Shown here: positions 9,261 through 17,632 of the stretch, piece after piece
How positions within the stretch are numbered: the first letter of the stretch is position 1
Layout: each line of letters starts with the position of its first letter
Assembly: GCA_000824825.2 (NCBI GenBank)
Contig: LM655175.1
Coordinates: 39,257-103,256 of the forward strand
Origin: Mesorhizobium sp. ORS 3324
Lineage (GTDB): Bacteria > Pseudomonadota > Alphaproteobacteria > Rhizobiales > Rhizobiaceae
Direction of reading: 5' to 3'
DNA length: 64,000 nt
The notes under the pieces: model-generated
The model's input: the letters and a program-made list of their open reading frames with translations, nothing else
Database searches by the model: none
Told to the model about the DNA's origin: nothing
Translations under genes and position numbers: made by a program

Positions 9261-9581
9261 TCACCCGAGCACATCCGTAGCCTTGTGCGGATGCTCGACG
9301 CCGTCAACGAAGACGACGTCGGATTGAGAGTTGTCGGTGCGCAAATTGAGGATCGCCCGATAGGCGGGAGAATTGTACCAGTCGCGCACGTGCTGCCGGT
9401 CCGGAAATTCGATGACGATCGCGTAGCCCGGCCAGCTGTTCTCGACCACCTCGACTTCACCACCATGGACAAGGAAGCGCCCGCCGAACGGCGCCAGCGT
9501 GGCGTCGATTTTTTCGAGATACTCCACGATCCACGGGCCGGGCGTGACGTGGCGCATATGGGCAATGGCGTAAGCGGTCAT
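9261..9581 (-). CDS. DUF1330 domain protein
   Basis: A 106-residue single-domain protein. The start ATG (9581) follows AAGGAGC, which fixes it over the longer upstream reading. IVEYLEKIDATLAPFGGRFLVHGGEVEVVE and the later AIVIEFPDRQHVRDWYNSPAYRAIL region are typical of DUF1330, a small ferredoxin-like-fold family of unknown activity. The 403 bases upstream (9582-9984), between this gene and a glycosyltransferase on the other strand, hold no gene or repeat that I can support. Confidence 0.85.
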   Translation of the reverse strand: MTAYAIAHMRHVTPGPWIVEYLEKIDATLAPFGGRFLVHGGEVEVVENSWPGYAIVIEFPDRQHVRDWYNSPAYRAILNLRTDNSQSDVVFVDGVEHPHKATDVLG

Positions 9582-9984
9582 GGTCTGCTCCTTCAATTGA
9601 TCGAAGCCGACGGCCCGGCTTCGTCGAGGAGCAGTCTGCAGAGGGAAGGTATTCCGGTCGATTACCTTCGAGGTTATCAAAAACGCTGCCGACGCCTCAC
9701 GCGGCAAACCATGATATCGGCCGGTAACTGCAGCGACCAGGCGGTTGCGAGCGGAAATAGTGTTGCCCTCAAACCGCAATGCCGCGGAAACTGGCCGGAA
9801 TCCGGCACTTCCCGCCGCATCTCGGGATGACACCAAGACCGCTTTTTTGTAGCGTCGGCGCCGAAACCAATTAGGGGCGGATCAAGGGCGGGCAGGGAGG
9901 GCAGCCATCAAACCCATCCGACAGCAGCCGAACCCGGCTGGTAGCGGCGACTGCGTATCGAGCGAAGCGGCTCCGCTGATCACC

Positions 9985-10884
9985 GTGATCACGCCGACGC
10001 ACAACCGGCGCAGCCAGGTTGTGCGCGCCGTGGAAAGCGTTCTTGCCCAGACACTTACCCGCTTCGAGCACATCGTGGTCGACGACGGCTCGACCGACGG
10101 GACGGCTGCGGCGCTGGCCGAAATTCTTGACCCCAGGCTGATCTATGTCGGCGCGAAATGGCGCGGCGCCAATGCCGCGCGCAACGCCGGCATCGAGCGT
10201 GCCCGGGCGCCGATCGTGACCTTCCTTGATTCGGATGATGTCTATCTGCCGGACCGGCTGGAGCGGACGCTGGAGCGTTTCGACAAGAACCCGTCGCTCG
10301 AAGTGCTGATCAGTTCCTACGTCTCGGTGAAGGGCAACCGCAGCAGCAAATGCGTCAACCGCGAGGCCTTGCTCGACAAGAGCACGCTGCAGCGCGCCCT
10401 GGTTTCGCAGACGATCTTCATAGCCGGCTCGGCGATCACGGCCAGGCACGATTCGCTGCTCGCGATCGGCGGATACGACAGCGACATCACGCGCATGCAG
10501 GACCGCGAGCTGCTGTTGCGTTTTGCCCGCCGCAGCGGCGCCTTGCTGTCGGAGGATATCGACTGGAAGAAGTACAATTCGCAGAATTCGATCTCCGGCC
10601 GTCGCGACGGCTATGTCGAGGCCTATGCCAACCTGATCGACAAGCACCCTTACATCGCCGACCGCTACCCCGACGTTCCGCCTTACATGATTGCGCGGCA
10701 GATCATCGCCGATATCCTGAAGGGCAGGCTGCCGCAGGCCTTTTCCGGCTATCTCGCCAACCGGTCCTCGAAGGCGCTCGGCTACTCGCCGACCGAACTG
10801 GTGCGCGGCTATGTCGTCGGCCGCCGCTGGCGCCGCGGCTGCTATGACGAGTTCCGCGCCAAATACGGTGCCCGGCCTGCCTGA
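9985..10884 (+). CDS. Family 2 glycosyltransferase
   Basis: At least 299 residues. ITPTHNR, FEHIVVDDGSTDGT, NAARNAGIERA and IVTFLDSDDVYLPDRLE are the canonical GT2 nucleotide-binding and DxD motifs; the MQDRELLLRFA segment is a later conserved acidic region. The first in-frame usual start codon is GTG at 9985, which falls inside the first beta strand. The frame stays open upstream with residues that fit (PLITV just before), and a strong GGGAGG site precedes an ATC codon at 9907 with no ATG, GTG or TTG after it. The true start is therefore unclear. The acceptor is unknown. Confidence 0.8.
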   Translation: MITPTHNRRSQVVRAVESVLAQTLTRFEHIVVDDGSTDGTAAALAEILDPRLIYVGAKWRGANAARNAGIERARAPIVTFLDSDDVYLPDRLERTLERFDKNPSLEVLISSYVSVKGNRSSKCVNREALLDKSTLQRALVSQTIFIAGSAITARHDSLLAIGGYDSDITRMQDRELLLRFARRSGALLSEDIDWKKYNSQNSISGRRDGYVEAYANLIDKHPYIADRYPDVPPYMIARQIIADILKGRLPQAFSGYLANRSSKALGYSPTELVRGYVVGRRWRRGCYDEFRAKYGARPA

Positions 10885-10930
10885 GGTCGCGCGACGGTTT
10901 TCGGATCGCAATTGTGCAGAACGGGCACGC

Positions 10931-11731
10931 TCACCGATCCAGTTCCGGAAAATACGGGTCGGAAAACCGCTGTCGCAGGCGCTCGCCAAGCAGGCAGTCC
11001 GTCGGCGCCCCCGCATCGACGCGGATCGTCGCGGCATCGCCGACGCCGCTCACCTCCTGGATCAGCTTGCGGCGGATCGCGGTCGAGAATTCGGAAGCGG
11101 CATGGATCGGCAGCACGAACGAGCCGGGGCCGCCGGTCACGCAATCGGCATAGTAGCGGTCGAGGCGGCTGACGCTCGGCGACGGACGGATCAGGATCGG
11201 CAGGCCGTTGATGACGATGCCCTTTGCTAAAGCCGCATCGCGGGTCAGGGCGACAGGCGGCCCGGCGTTGTTGGGGCCGTCCCCCGATATGTCGATGACC
11301 CGGCGCGGCGCGGAAAAGCCGCTTTTCTCCAAAAACCCGCCGCCGAAGCCGAGAGCGCCCGAGATCGATGTGCCGCGGAAGCTCCGGAACGGACGGCTCG
11401 CGATCTTGTCTGCGAAGGCATTGGCGCTGTCCGCGCCGTCTATGACCTGCCACGCGATCACACCGTCGTCGCGCACGACGCCCGCCCATTCGAAATAGGC
11501 GAGCGCGATCCGACCAGTTCGACCCGAGCGCACCGCGCTGATGAAATCCGGATGGCGCAGCGCCTCGACATAGCCGGCGCGCTGCAGGGCGAACTCTTCC
11601 TCGTCCATCGACTGCGAGATGTCGACGGCGAGCACGAGCTCGACATCGACCGGAGCGCCGTCGCCGATCGCGGGCAACGGCCCTGCTTCGGCGCAGGCAA
11701 GGCATGCAAGCAGGTTCAGCAGCTTAAGCAT
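10931..11731 (-). CDS. DUF1194 protein, exported, von Willebrand A-like
   Basis: A 266-residue protein with a short hydrophobic leader (LKLLNLLACLACAEAG), then VELVLAVDISQSMDEEE. The DxSxS pattern is a MIDAS metal-binding site as in von Willebrand A domains. Further family landmarks are AYFEWAG, DISGDGPNNAG and the C-terminal YFPELDR. DUF1194 proteins are exported and widespread in Rhizobiales, and their role is unknown. The start was set at MLKLLNLL because the upstream frame has no signal peptide. It is convergent with the glycosyltransferase before it. Confidence 0.82.
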   Translation of the reverse strand: MLKLLNLLACLACAEAGPLPAIGDGAPVDVELVLAVDISQSMDEEEFALQRAGYVEALRHPDFISAVRSGRTGRIALAYFEWAGVVRDDGVIAWQVIDGADSANAFADKIASRPFRSFRGTSISGALGFGGGFLEKSGFSAPRRVIDISGDGPNNAGPPVALTRDAALAKGIVINGLPILIRPSPSVSRLDRYYADCVTGGPGSFVLPIHAASEFSTAIRRKLIQEVSGVGDAATIRVDAGAPTDCLLGERLRQRFSDPYFPELDR

Positions 11732-11783
11732 GGCAGGCTCCGACCACGCCGGGATTCTTCCCGGCGATCGCGGCGAAATAAAG

Positions 11784-13607
11784 CTATTTCCCGGCGCGCG
11801 CTGGGGCCGGTGGCGGTTCGATCGCCCCGGCGCGGAGGCGGGCCGGCTTGAGCGCCTCTCCGCCGCTGTCCTTGACGATGGTGAGCGCGCGCGGGAAGAA
11901 CTGGTTGTTGTGCAGGCCGCGCCCGATATTGAGGATAGCCGCGCCCGGCAGCCGGGTCTCCAGCATCGCCAGCACACGCCGCAGCGTCGCTCCGTCAAAC
12001 GTGTCCAGCGCCTCGTCGATGATCACCCATCTCGGGTGCCTGAGCGCGAGCCGGGCAAAGGCCAGCAGCCGCTGCTCCTCGTCGGCCAGCTCATGCTCCC
12101 ACCGCGCCGAGCGGTCGAGCTGGGACGACAGGCGCTCCAGGCCGACCTCGCCGAGCACCGCCGAAATCTCGGCGTCGTCGATCTCGGCACCCTCGGTATG
12201 GTTGAGCACGTCGCGCAGCGTGCCGAGCGGGAAATAGGGCGTGCGCGGCACGAAGAACGGCGTTTCCCCGGCCGGCATGCCGATGCGCCCACCGCCCCAT
12301 GGCCAGAGGCCGGCGATGGCGCGGAAGAACAGCGTCTTGCCGGCACGCGGATCGCCAGTGATCATGACGCGCTCGCCGGCCTGGATCTCGACGCTGGTCT
12401 CGGCAAGCCTGGTGCAGCCATCTGGCGAGGCGACTTCGAGCTTATCGAATGTCAGCTTGCCATTTGCGTTCTCGCCGAACTCGATGCGCTTTGCCCGGTG
12501 GTGCAGGATGTCTGTCTCGCCCAGCGCGATGCGGAAGTCGGCGACGCGCATCAGCGTTGCCCGCCAGTCGGCGATGGCGCCGATATTGTTGATGAACCAG
12601 CGCAGCGAGGAATTCACCTGGTTGAAGGCGCCGACCGCCATCATCAATCCGCCGAAGCTGATGTCGCCGGCGAAATAGACCGGCGCGGCGACCAGGATCG
12701 GCGCAACCACGGTGATCCAGCCATAGGCGTCGGTGACCCAGGACAGGTTGATCTGGGCGCTGTAGATGCGCCGCATGGCGCCAAGCACGGTGCCGAGGTC
12801 GAGCTCGAGCTGCCGCCTGGCATCCCCCTCACCATGCGTGAGCGCGATCGCGTCGATATTCTCGTTGACCCGGACCATCGAGGAGCGCAGCTCCGCCTCC
12901 CGCGCATACCGATCGCTGTTGAACCGGATCAGCGGCCGGCCCACCAGCCAGCTCAGCCAGGAGGCGATGCCGGCATAGAGGATCGCCGCCCAGACCATGT
13001 AGCCGGGTATCGCCAGCGAATAGCCGCCGACATGGAAGACGAAGCCGGAAGAGAGCTCCCACAGCACGCCGATGAAGGACACGAGAAGGATGAAGGATTG
13101 CAGCAGGCCAACGCCGAGATCGGTCGACAGGTCGGAGAGATGCGCCGCATCCTGCTGCATACGCTGGTCGGGATTGACGCCGATGGCTCCCGCATGGGTG
13201 AGCCGGAAGGCGCGTGCCGGCTGCATCCATTCATCGATCAGGTCCAGCGTCAGCGCCTCGCGCAGCTTCAGCCGGATCGTCTGGTTGAGCCAGGTCTGGC
13301 CGACATTGAGCACCAGCAGGCTGCCGGCGATTTCGGCAAAGACCACCAGCTGGTGCAGGAAGCTCGACAGGTCGCGACGCGCCAGCGCATCGAAGAAGGG
13401 CTGATTCCAGCGGTTGAGTATGACCTGCCCGACCGAGGTCGCGACGACGACGCCGACAATGCCGATCGAGACCCACAGGATTTGGCTGCGCACCGGCGAC
13501 GTCTTCAGCGCCAGCCTGATCGCTGCCAGTTGGTCGGCGAGGCTGCTGGTTTCAACCGAGAACTTAGCCTGATCGGCGCCGGGTTTGTAATAGACTTGGT
13601 CATCCAT
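11784..13607 (-). CDS. ABC transporter, fused permease and ATPase (SbmA/BacA-like membrane domain)
   Basis: 607 residues: an N-terminal membrane domain (about 30-370) followed by an ATPase domain (about 390-590). RWNQPFFDALARRD, NPDQRMQQD and a later NNIGAIADWRATLMRV segment match the ABC_membrane_2/YddA type. In the ATPase, Walker A reads GDPRAGKT, and Walker B is WVIIDEALD with the catalytic Glu. The signature is degenerate: LADEEQRLLAFARL instead of LSxGQ. The substrate is not evident. Relatives act on peptides or fatty acyl compounds. Confidence 0.85.
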   Translation of the reverse strand: MDDQVYYKPGADQAKFSVETSSLADQLAAIRLALKTSPVRSQILWVSIGIVGVVVATSVGQVILNRWNQPFFDALARRDLSSFLHQLVVFAEIAGSLLVLNVGQTWLNQTIRLKLREALTLDLIDEWMQPARAFRLTHAGAIGVNPDQRMQQDAAHLSDLSTDLGVGLLQSFILLVSFIGVLWELSSGFVFHVGGYSLAIPGYMVWAAILYAGIASWLSWLVGRPLIRFNSDRYAREAELRSSMVRVNENIDAIALTHGEGDARRQLELDLGTVLGAMRRIYSAQINLSWVTDAYGWITVVAPILVAAPVYFAGDISFGGLMMAVGAFNQVNSSLRWFINNIGAIADWRATLMRVADFRIALGETDILHHRAKRIEFGENANGKLTFDKLEVASPDGCTRLAETSVEIQAGERVMITGDPRAGKTLFFRAIAGLWPWGGGRIGMPAGETPFFVPRTPYFPLGTLRDVLNHTEGAEIDDAEISAVLGEVGLERLSSQLDRSARWEHELADEEQRLLAFARLALRHPRWVIIDEALDTFDGATLRRVLAMLETRLPGAAILNIGRGLHNNQFFPRALTIVKDSGGEALKPARLRAGAIEPPPAPARAGK

Positions 13608-13715
13608 ATGCGTGATCCCTGCATTCGGGAACGGTCGTCCGCGCCGATGCCGCGCCGCAACCCTGTCCCCCGAGATAGGGTGATGACTGCCGTGCGACGC
13701 AAGACTTGGCGTCGA

Positions 13716-14498
13716 TCACGAACGCGTCACCCGCCTGCCCGGCGGCATCGGGTCGGCAGCCCGGCGCCCGAGCGTCGTTGCGCCCTGCGGCGAGAAGACG
13801 GGCACGAAAACGCGGCGCGAGGCGCGCTGCGCGACGGGCACGCCCTGGTAGAGCCGCTTCTGCGCCTCGACGACGATGACGCCGGAAAAGATCGGCCAGA
13901 ATCGCCGGCCGGCACGCTCAAGCACGTTGTGGAACTGCATCATGAAGCGTCGCGGCGACGGCGGGAAGAACAACGCGTCGGACCATGCGGCGGGTGTGAA
14001 ATTCGCCTCGCGCAGCAATTCGGTGAGCTGGCCGCGCGAGAACGGACGGCCGCTGCCGAAGGGTGTGTGCTCGAAACGCGCCCAGACGCCGCGCCTGTTG
14101 GGCACGACGATGACGACCCTGCCCGCCGGCGACAGCACGCGCCAGATCTCGTTCAGCGTCTCGCGCGGATTCTCGACATGTTCGAGCGAGTGCACGAGCA
14201 GCATGCGGTCGATGCAGGAATCGACCAGCGGAAGCTCCTCGTCGAAGACCAGTGCCGTCGCCGTAGGTCCGGTCGCCGGCCAGACCACCGCCCCTTGCGT
14301 CGCCGGCATGAAGGCAAAGACGCGCTCGGCATCGGTGCCGAACCGCTCCAGCCATGGCAGCGTATAGCCGAGGCCGACCAGGCGTTCGTTCGGAACGGTC
14401 GCCCATATCGAAGACAGCGCCATGGTGATCGCGCGCTCGGCCAGGCGCCCGAGCGTGGTCGAATAGAAGGAGCGGAGGTCGACGATATCCGAATGCAT
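13716..14498 (-). CDS. Class I SAM-dependent methyltransferase
   Basis: A 260-residue protein. Motif I is weak, but LLVHSLEHVENPRETLNEIWRVL, SPAGRVVIVVPNRRGVWARFEHTPFG and a final FFPPSPRRFM region are typical of Methyltransf_11-type enzymes found next to gloB in Rhizobiales. The start MHSDIVDLRSFY at 14498 was chosen over a longer reading whose extra residues have no family similarity. It is divergent from gloB, with a 201-base gap containing a perfect palindrome. The substrate is unknown. Confidence 0.8.
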   Translation of the reverse strand: MHSDIVDLRSFYSTTLGRLAERAITMALSSIWATVPNERLVGLGYTLPWLERFGTDAERVFAFMPATQGAVVWPATGPTATALVFDEELPLVDSCIDRMLLVHSLEHVENPRETLNEIWRVLSPAGRVVIVVPNRRGVWARFEHTPFGSGRPFSRGQLTELLREANFTPAAWSDALFFPPSPRRFMMQFHNVLERAGRRFWPIFSGVIVVEAQKRLYQGVPVAQRASRRVFVPVFSPQGATTLGRRAADPMPPGRRVTRS

Positions 14499-14644
14499 GG
14501 CCGGGACGGTAGCCGCGATATCCGACGAGTTCAACAAAGACGGATGACATCGCCGGCCGGCCGCCCTATGTCTGCGGCGACTCCCGCATCGGCTCGAAAT
14601 CGGTTTCGATCTCGGAAAGCGCGATGCAGCAGCTAACAAGTGTT

Positions 14645-14685
14645 AGAGCGTCCTTTTGTGCGTCCACGTGGACGCACGGCGCTCT
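14645..14685. repeat. Palindromic repeat before gloB
   Basis: A perfect 20-base palindrome at 14658-14677, with arms GTGCGTCCAC and GTGGACGCAC, lies inside outer arms AGAGCG (14645-14650) and CGCTCT (14680-14685). It sits in the divergent region between the methyltransferase and gloB, directly ahead of the gloB ribosome site. It resembles short dispersed palindromes of rhizobia; no protein-binding role can be shown. Confidence 0.6.
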
Positions 14686-14699
14686 AGGAGAGCGACGAG

Positions 14700-15467
14700 A
14701 TGCCGGTCGAAATCGAACAGTTCATGTGCCGCACCGACAATTTCGGGGTGCTGGTGCACGATCCCGAAAGCGGGCAGACGGCTATCATCGACGCTCCGGA
14801 AGAAGCCCCGATCCTGGCTGCGATCAAGCGCACCGGCTGGACGCCGACGATGATCCTGACCACGCATCATCATGGCGACCATGTCGAAGCCAATCTGGCC
14901 CTGAAGGAGCGCTTCAAGCTTACCATCGTCGGGCCTGAAGCCGAAAAGGCAAAGATCCCCGGCATCGACGAGACCGTCAGGCAAGGCTCCGTTATCCATC
15001 TCGGCGAGGAACGGATCAATGTCATCGAGACGCCCGGCCACACCGCCGGCCATGTTTCCTATCATCTGCCGGCCTCGAAAATCGCCTTCACCGCTGACAC
15101 GCTTTTCGCGCTGGGTTGCGGCCGGCTGTTCGAATGCAAGCCGCCGGTGATGCACGCGTCACTGAAGAAGCTTGCCGCGCTTCCGGCCGAGACCGTCATC
15201 TATTGCGGCCACGAATACACTTTGGCCAACGCCCGCTTCGCGCTATCGGTCGATCCCAGCAATTCGGCGCTCAAGGAACGCGCCGCCAGGATCGAGGCGC
15301 TGCGCGCCGACAACAAGCCGACCCTGCCGACGACGATCGGCGAGGAGCTGTCGACCAACCCGTTCCTGCGCTGGCACGATCCGGCCATCCGGCGGCATCT
15401 CGGCATGGAGAAGGCGAGCGACGTAGAGGTGTTCGCCGAAATCCGCAAGCGCAAGGACAATTTCTAA
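14700..15467 (+). CDS. gloB: Hydroxyacylglutathione hydrolase (glyoxalase II)
   Basis: A 255-residue metallo-beta-lactamase-fold enzyme, the usual glyoxalase II length. The metal motif THHHGDHVEAN is at about residues 55-65. ETPGHTAGHVSYHL carries the next His, FTADTLFALGCGRLFE the bridging Asp, and YCGHEYTLANARFA the last His and the glutathione contact region. It hydrolyses S-lactoylglutathione to lactate and glutathione as the second step of methylglyoxal detoxification. A GGAG-like site sits just before the ATG. The next gene is separated from it by a dispersed palindrome. Confidence 0.93.
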   Translation: MPVEIEQFMCRTDNFGVLVHDPESGQTAIIDAPEEAPILAAIKRTGWTPTMILTTHHHGDHVEANLALKERFKLTIVGPEAEKAKIPGIDETVRQGSVIHLGEERINVIETPGHTAGHVSYHLPASKIAFTADTLFALGCGRLFECKPPVMHASLKKLAALPAETVIYCGHEYTLANARFALSVDPSNSALKERAARIEALRADNKPTLPTTIGEELSTNPFLRWHDPAIRRHLGMEKASDVEVFAEIRKRKDNF

Positions 15468-15524
15468 ATGCATGTCGCCCAAGAAGTGCGTAGCGGTTTT
15501 GGGATAACGACATGCATCAAAACA
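15468..15524. repeat. Dispersed palindrome, first of three copies
   Basis: ATGCATGTCG and its exact complement CGACATGCAT enclose a conserved core (AAGTGCGTAGCGGTTTTGGG). Closely related copies lie at 19775-19850 and 57347-57406. This one begins right at the gloB stop codon and may act as a 3-prime stabilising hairpin; that is inference. Confidence 0.75.
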
Positions 15525-15535
15525 GGCCTGCTTGC

Positions 15536-15967
15536 ATGACCAGCGCCGCCGAAATCATCGCCACGCTCGACCTCAAGCCGCACCCGGAGGGCGGCTGGTA
15601 TGCCGAGACGTTTCGCGACGGCTTGGGCGGCAAGCGCGGCTATTCGACCGCGATCTATTTTCTGCTCGAGGAAGGCCAGCTTTCGGCGTGGCACCGGGTG
15701 AAGGATGCGGCGGAGGTCTGGCACTTCTATGCCGGCGCGCCGCTGGCGCTCGCCATGCATGAGGATGGCTCAGGCACCGTCATCGAACAGGTGCTGGGCG
15801 CCACGCTCGCCGCCGGAGAGCGGCCGCAGATCGTCGTGCCGGCCGGCTGGTGGCAGTCGGCGCGCAGCCTCGGCGAATGGACGCTGGTCGGCTGCACGGT
15901 GGCTCCGGGCTTCGACTTCGCCGCCTTCGAGCTGGCCGAGCCCGGCTGGCAGCCGAAAACCGCTTAA
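15536..15967 (+). CDS. Cupin domain protein (DUF985)
   Basis: A 143-residue single cupin. LKPHPEGGWYAETFRD, YSTAIYFLLEEGQLSAWHRV, AAEVWHFYAGAPLAL and the VVPAGWWQSARSLGEW segment are hallmark DUF985 (Cupin_5) residues, including the His residues of the presumed metal site. Function is not established for the family. The start MTSAAEIIATL at 15536 was preferred over 15512, whose codons lie in the palindromic repeat. Its stop overlaps the stop of the convergent lysoplasmalogenase gene. Confidence 0.88.
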   Translation: MTSAAEIIATLDLKPHPEGGWYAETFRDGLGGKRGYSTAIYFLLEEGQLSAWHRVKDAAEVWHFYAGAPLALAMHEDGSGTVIEQVLGATLAAGERPQIVVPAGWWQSARSLGEWTLVGCTVAPGFDFAAFELAEPGWQPKTA

Positions 15968-16635
15968 GTCAAGAGGAACCCCAGCGTGATTGCCAGCTGG
16001 GCTGCATAGTAGAGCACCCAGACCGCGTAGCGCATCCAGGCGCGATGCGGCGAGGTCGCCGCGAGCAGGAAGCGCTCCGCCGCCAGCAATCCGTCGGAAG
16101 CCATGAACAACACAGCGCCGGCGATGACCCAAAAAAAGCCGGTGGTGAGGGCCGAAATGCCCATAGCGAGGATGGCCGCGACATAGCCGGCGATCGGAAC
16201 GCGCAGGACGGGGCCGACGCGGCGCCACAGTAGTGCGAGCATCACGACAACGAACACAGCCATCGCCATCGCGACCGCGCCGCGCCACAATTCCGCCGTG
16301 AGCAGCCCTCCCCCGCCACCGGCCTTCAGGAACAGAGCGACGTAGGCGACATGCGCGGCAAGAAAGCTCGCCAGGCCGCCAAGAAAGGCCTTCTCGCCCT
16401 CTCGCGACAGGAACGCGTCGCCGACGGCGCTGAGCGCCAGTGCCGCGACGAGCAGCGGCGGACCGCCCTGCATGACGGCAAGCGCCGCCAGCAAACCGAC
16501 GGCCAGCGTCTTGGCGGCGGAGCGGGCGATGCGCGGCGACAATTCGAGCGCAAAAGCATAGATCGCGGCGGCGGCAATCGAGAACAGCAGCGTCGCGTTC
16601 GGGTTGGCATCGATGCCGCCCGGGAACGGCATCAT
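15964..16635 (-). CDS. Lysoplasmalogenase (YhhN family)
   Basis: A 223-residue membrane protein with about eight hydrophobic segments. ALALSAVGDAFLS and LFMASDGLLAAERF carry the two conserved acidic residues of the YhhN/TMEM86 family; the human members cleave the vinyl ether of lysoplasmalogens, and the bacterial substrate is less certain. The start ATG (16635) overlaps the stop of the DMT transporter gene by 4 bases (ATGA), which implies coupled translation. It is convergent with the cupin gene. Confidence 0.85.
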   Translation of the reverse strand: MMPFPGGIDANPNATLLFSIAAAAIYAFALELSPRIARSAAKTLAVGLLAALAVMQGGPPLLVAALALSAVGDAFLSREGEKAFLGGLASFLAAHVAYVALFLKAGGGGGLLTAELWRGAVAMAMAVFVVVMLALLWRRVGPVLRVPIAGYVAAILAMGISALTTGFFWVIAGAVLFMASDGLLAAERFLLAATSPHRAWMRYAVWVLYYAAQLAITLGFLLT

Positions 16636-17519
16636 GCGCTTGCTCCGCCGGTCGCCCGCTTGCGCAGAAAAAGCGACTTCGCCGCGAGCGCCGCTCCGCC
16701 GGTGATGAGCACGCAGGCTGCGAGGATGCGCAGCGACGGCTCGGCAACGCCCGCCGCGATCAGCACCTGCGTCGACAAAAGCGGTGCGGCATAGCTGGCC
16801 GCCCCCAGCACCTGGATATTGCCGCGCTTGACGCCGATGTCCCAGGCATAGAAGGCGGCGCCCACCGGCATCAGGCCGAGCCCGACGACGGCCAGCCACT
16901 GGCCCGGGCTGTCAGGCAGCACGGTCTTTTCCAAAAGCAGATGGCAGGCGAGCGAAAGCACCGATGTCGCCGCGCAGAACCAGGTGACGGTCGAGGTCGG
17001 CACCGATGGAAAGCGCCGCGACAGCAGTGAATAGGACGACCATAAAAGCGCGCAGACGCCCGCCATCGCATAGCCGAAGGCGTAGCGCGCGTCGAAGGCG
17101 AGCCCGCCGCCCTTGGTGACGATGAGAAAGGTGCCGGCCAGGCCGAGCAGCGCGCCGACAACATGGTTCCAGGCCAGCCGCTCGCCCGGCATCAGCGCCG
17201 AGCCGAGCACGATGAGCAGCGGCCAAAGATAGGCGATCAGGCTAGCCTCGACGGCAGGCGCGTTGCGCAGCGCCGTGAAGTAGAAGAAATGGTAGCCGAA
17301 CAGGCCGGCAATGCCGATCAGCCACACCTGCGGCGGGGTCTTCCGGCTCTTGTCGGGCGCCGGCATCACCAGCCTTGCGGCAAGCCCGACGCAGGTGCCG
17401 ATGGCGAAAGTGATGGCCGACAGCAGGAACGGCGGCACCTGCCCGGAGGCGTCGGTGAGCAGCGCAAGCAGCGCCCACATGGCGACCGCCGAGAAACCGA
17501 TCAGTGTTGCGCGCCCCAT
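16632..17519 (-). CDS. DMT-family exporter, YddG-like
   Basis: A 295-residue protein with ten predicted membrane helices arranged as two EamA repeats. Its features, such as LFGYHFFYFTALRNAPAVEA, an LIAYLWPLLIVL segment and a long second repeat containing PVGAAFYAWDIGVKRGN, match the YddG aromatic amino acid exporter branch. Aromatic or other hydrophobic amino acid efflux is therefore the likely role, though substrate calls for DMT proteins are weak. It is followed by the lysoplasmalogenase gene with a 4-base overlap. Confidence 0.85.
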   Translation of the reverse strand: MGRATLIGFSAVAMWALLALLTDASGQVPPFLLSAITFAIGTCVGLAARLVMPAPDKSRKTPPQVWLIGIAGLFGYHFFYFTALRNAPAVEASLIAYLWPLLIVLGSALMPGERLAWNHVVGALLGLAGTFLIVTKGGGLAFDARYAFGYAMAGVCALLWSSYSLLSRRFPSVPTSTVTWFCAATSVLSLACHLLLEKTVLPDSPGQWLAVVGLGLMPVGAAFYAWDIGVKRGNIQVLGAASYAAPLLSTQVLIAAGVAEPSLRILAACVLITGGAALAAKSLFLRKRATGGASA

Positions 17520-17551
17520 CCCTGCCCCCGGCGGCGCGTCGTAGCGCCCTC

Positions 17552-17631
17552 AGCAATTCCAGGAAAAGTGTGCAACGGTCAGGCTCGGCGACTTCGCCGT
17601 AGCCTTCCGTCCGGAATTGCGCAAAACAAAG
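17552..17631. repeat. Dispersed repeat, degenerate copy
   Basis: Begins AGCAATTCCAGGAAAAGTGTG and ends CCGTCCGGAATTGCGCAAAACAAAG. It matches copies at 42653-42752 and 57226-57328, but carries a short extra hairpin in the middle and lacks the right-hand half. It fills the gap between the divergent DMT transporter and the end of the DUF3108 gene. Confidence 0.65.
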
Positions 17632-17632
17632 T

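Noticed and set aside
11619..14636. A very long open reading (1005 codons) on the plus strand
   Set aside because: The minus strand encodes the ABC transporter and methyltransferase with clear motifs; long antisense frames are usual in GC-rich codon-biased DNA.
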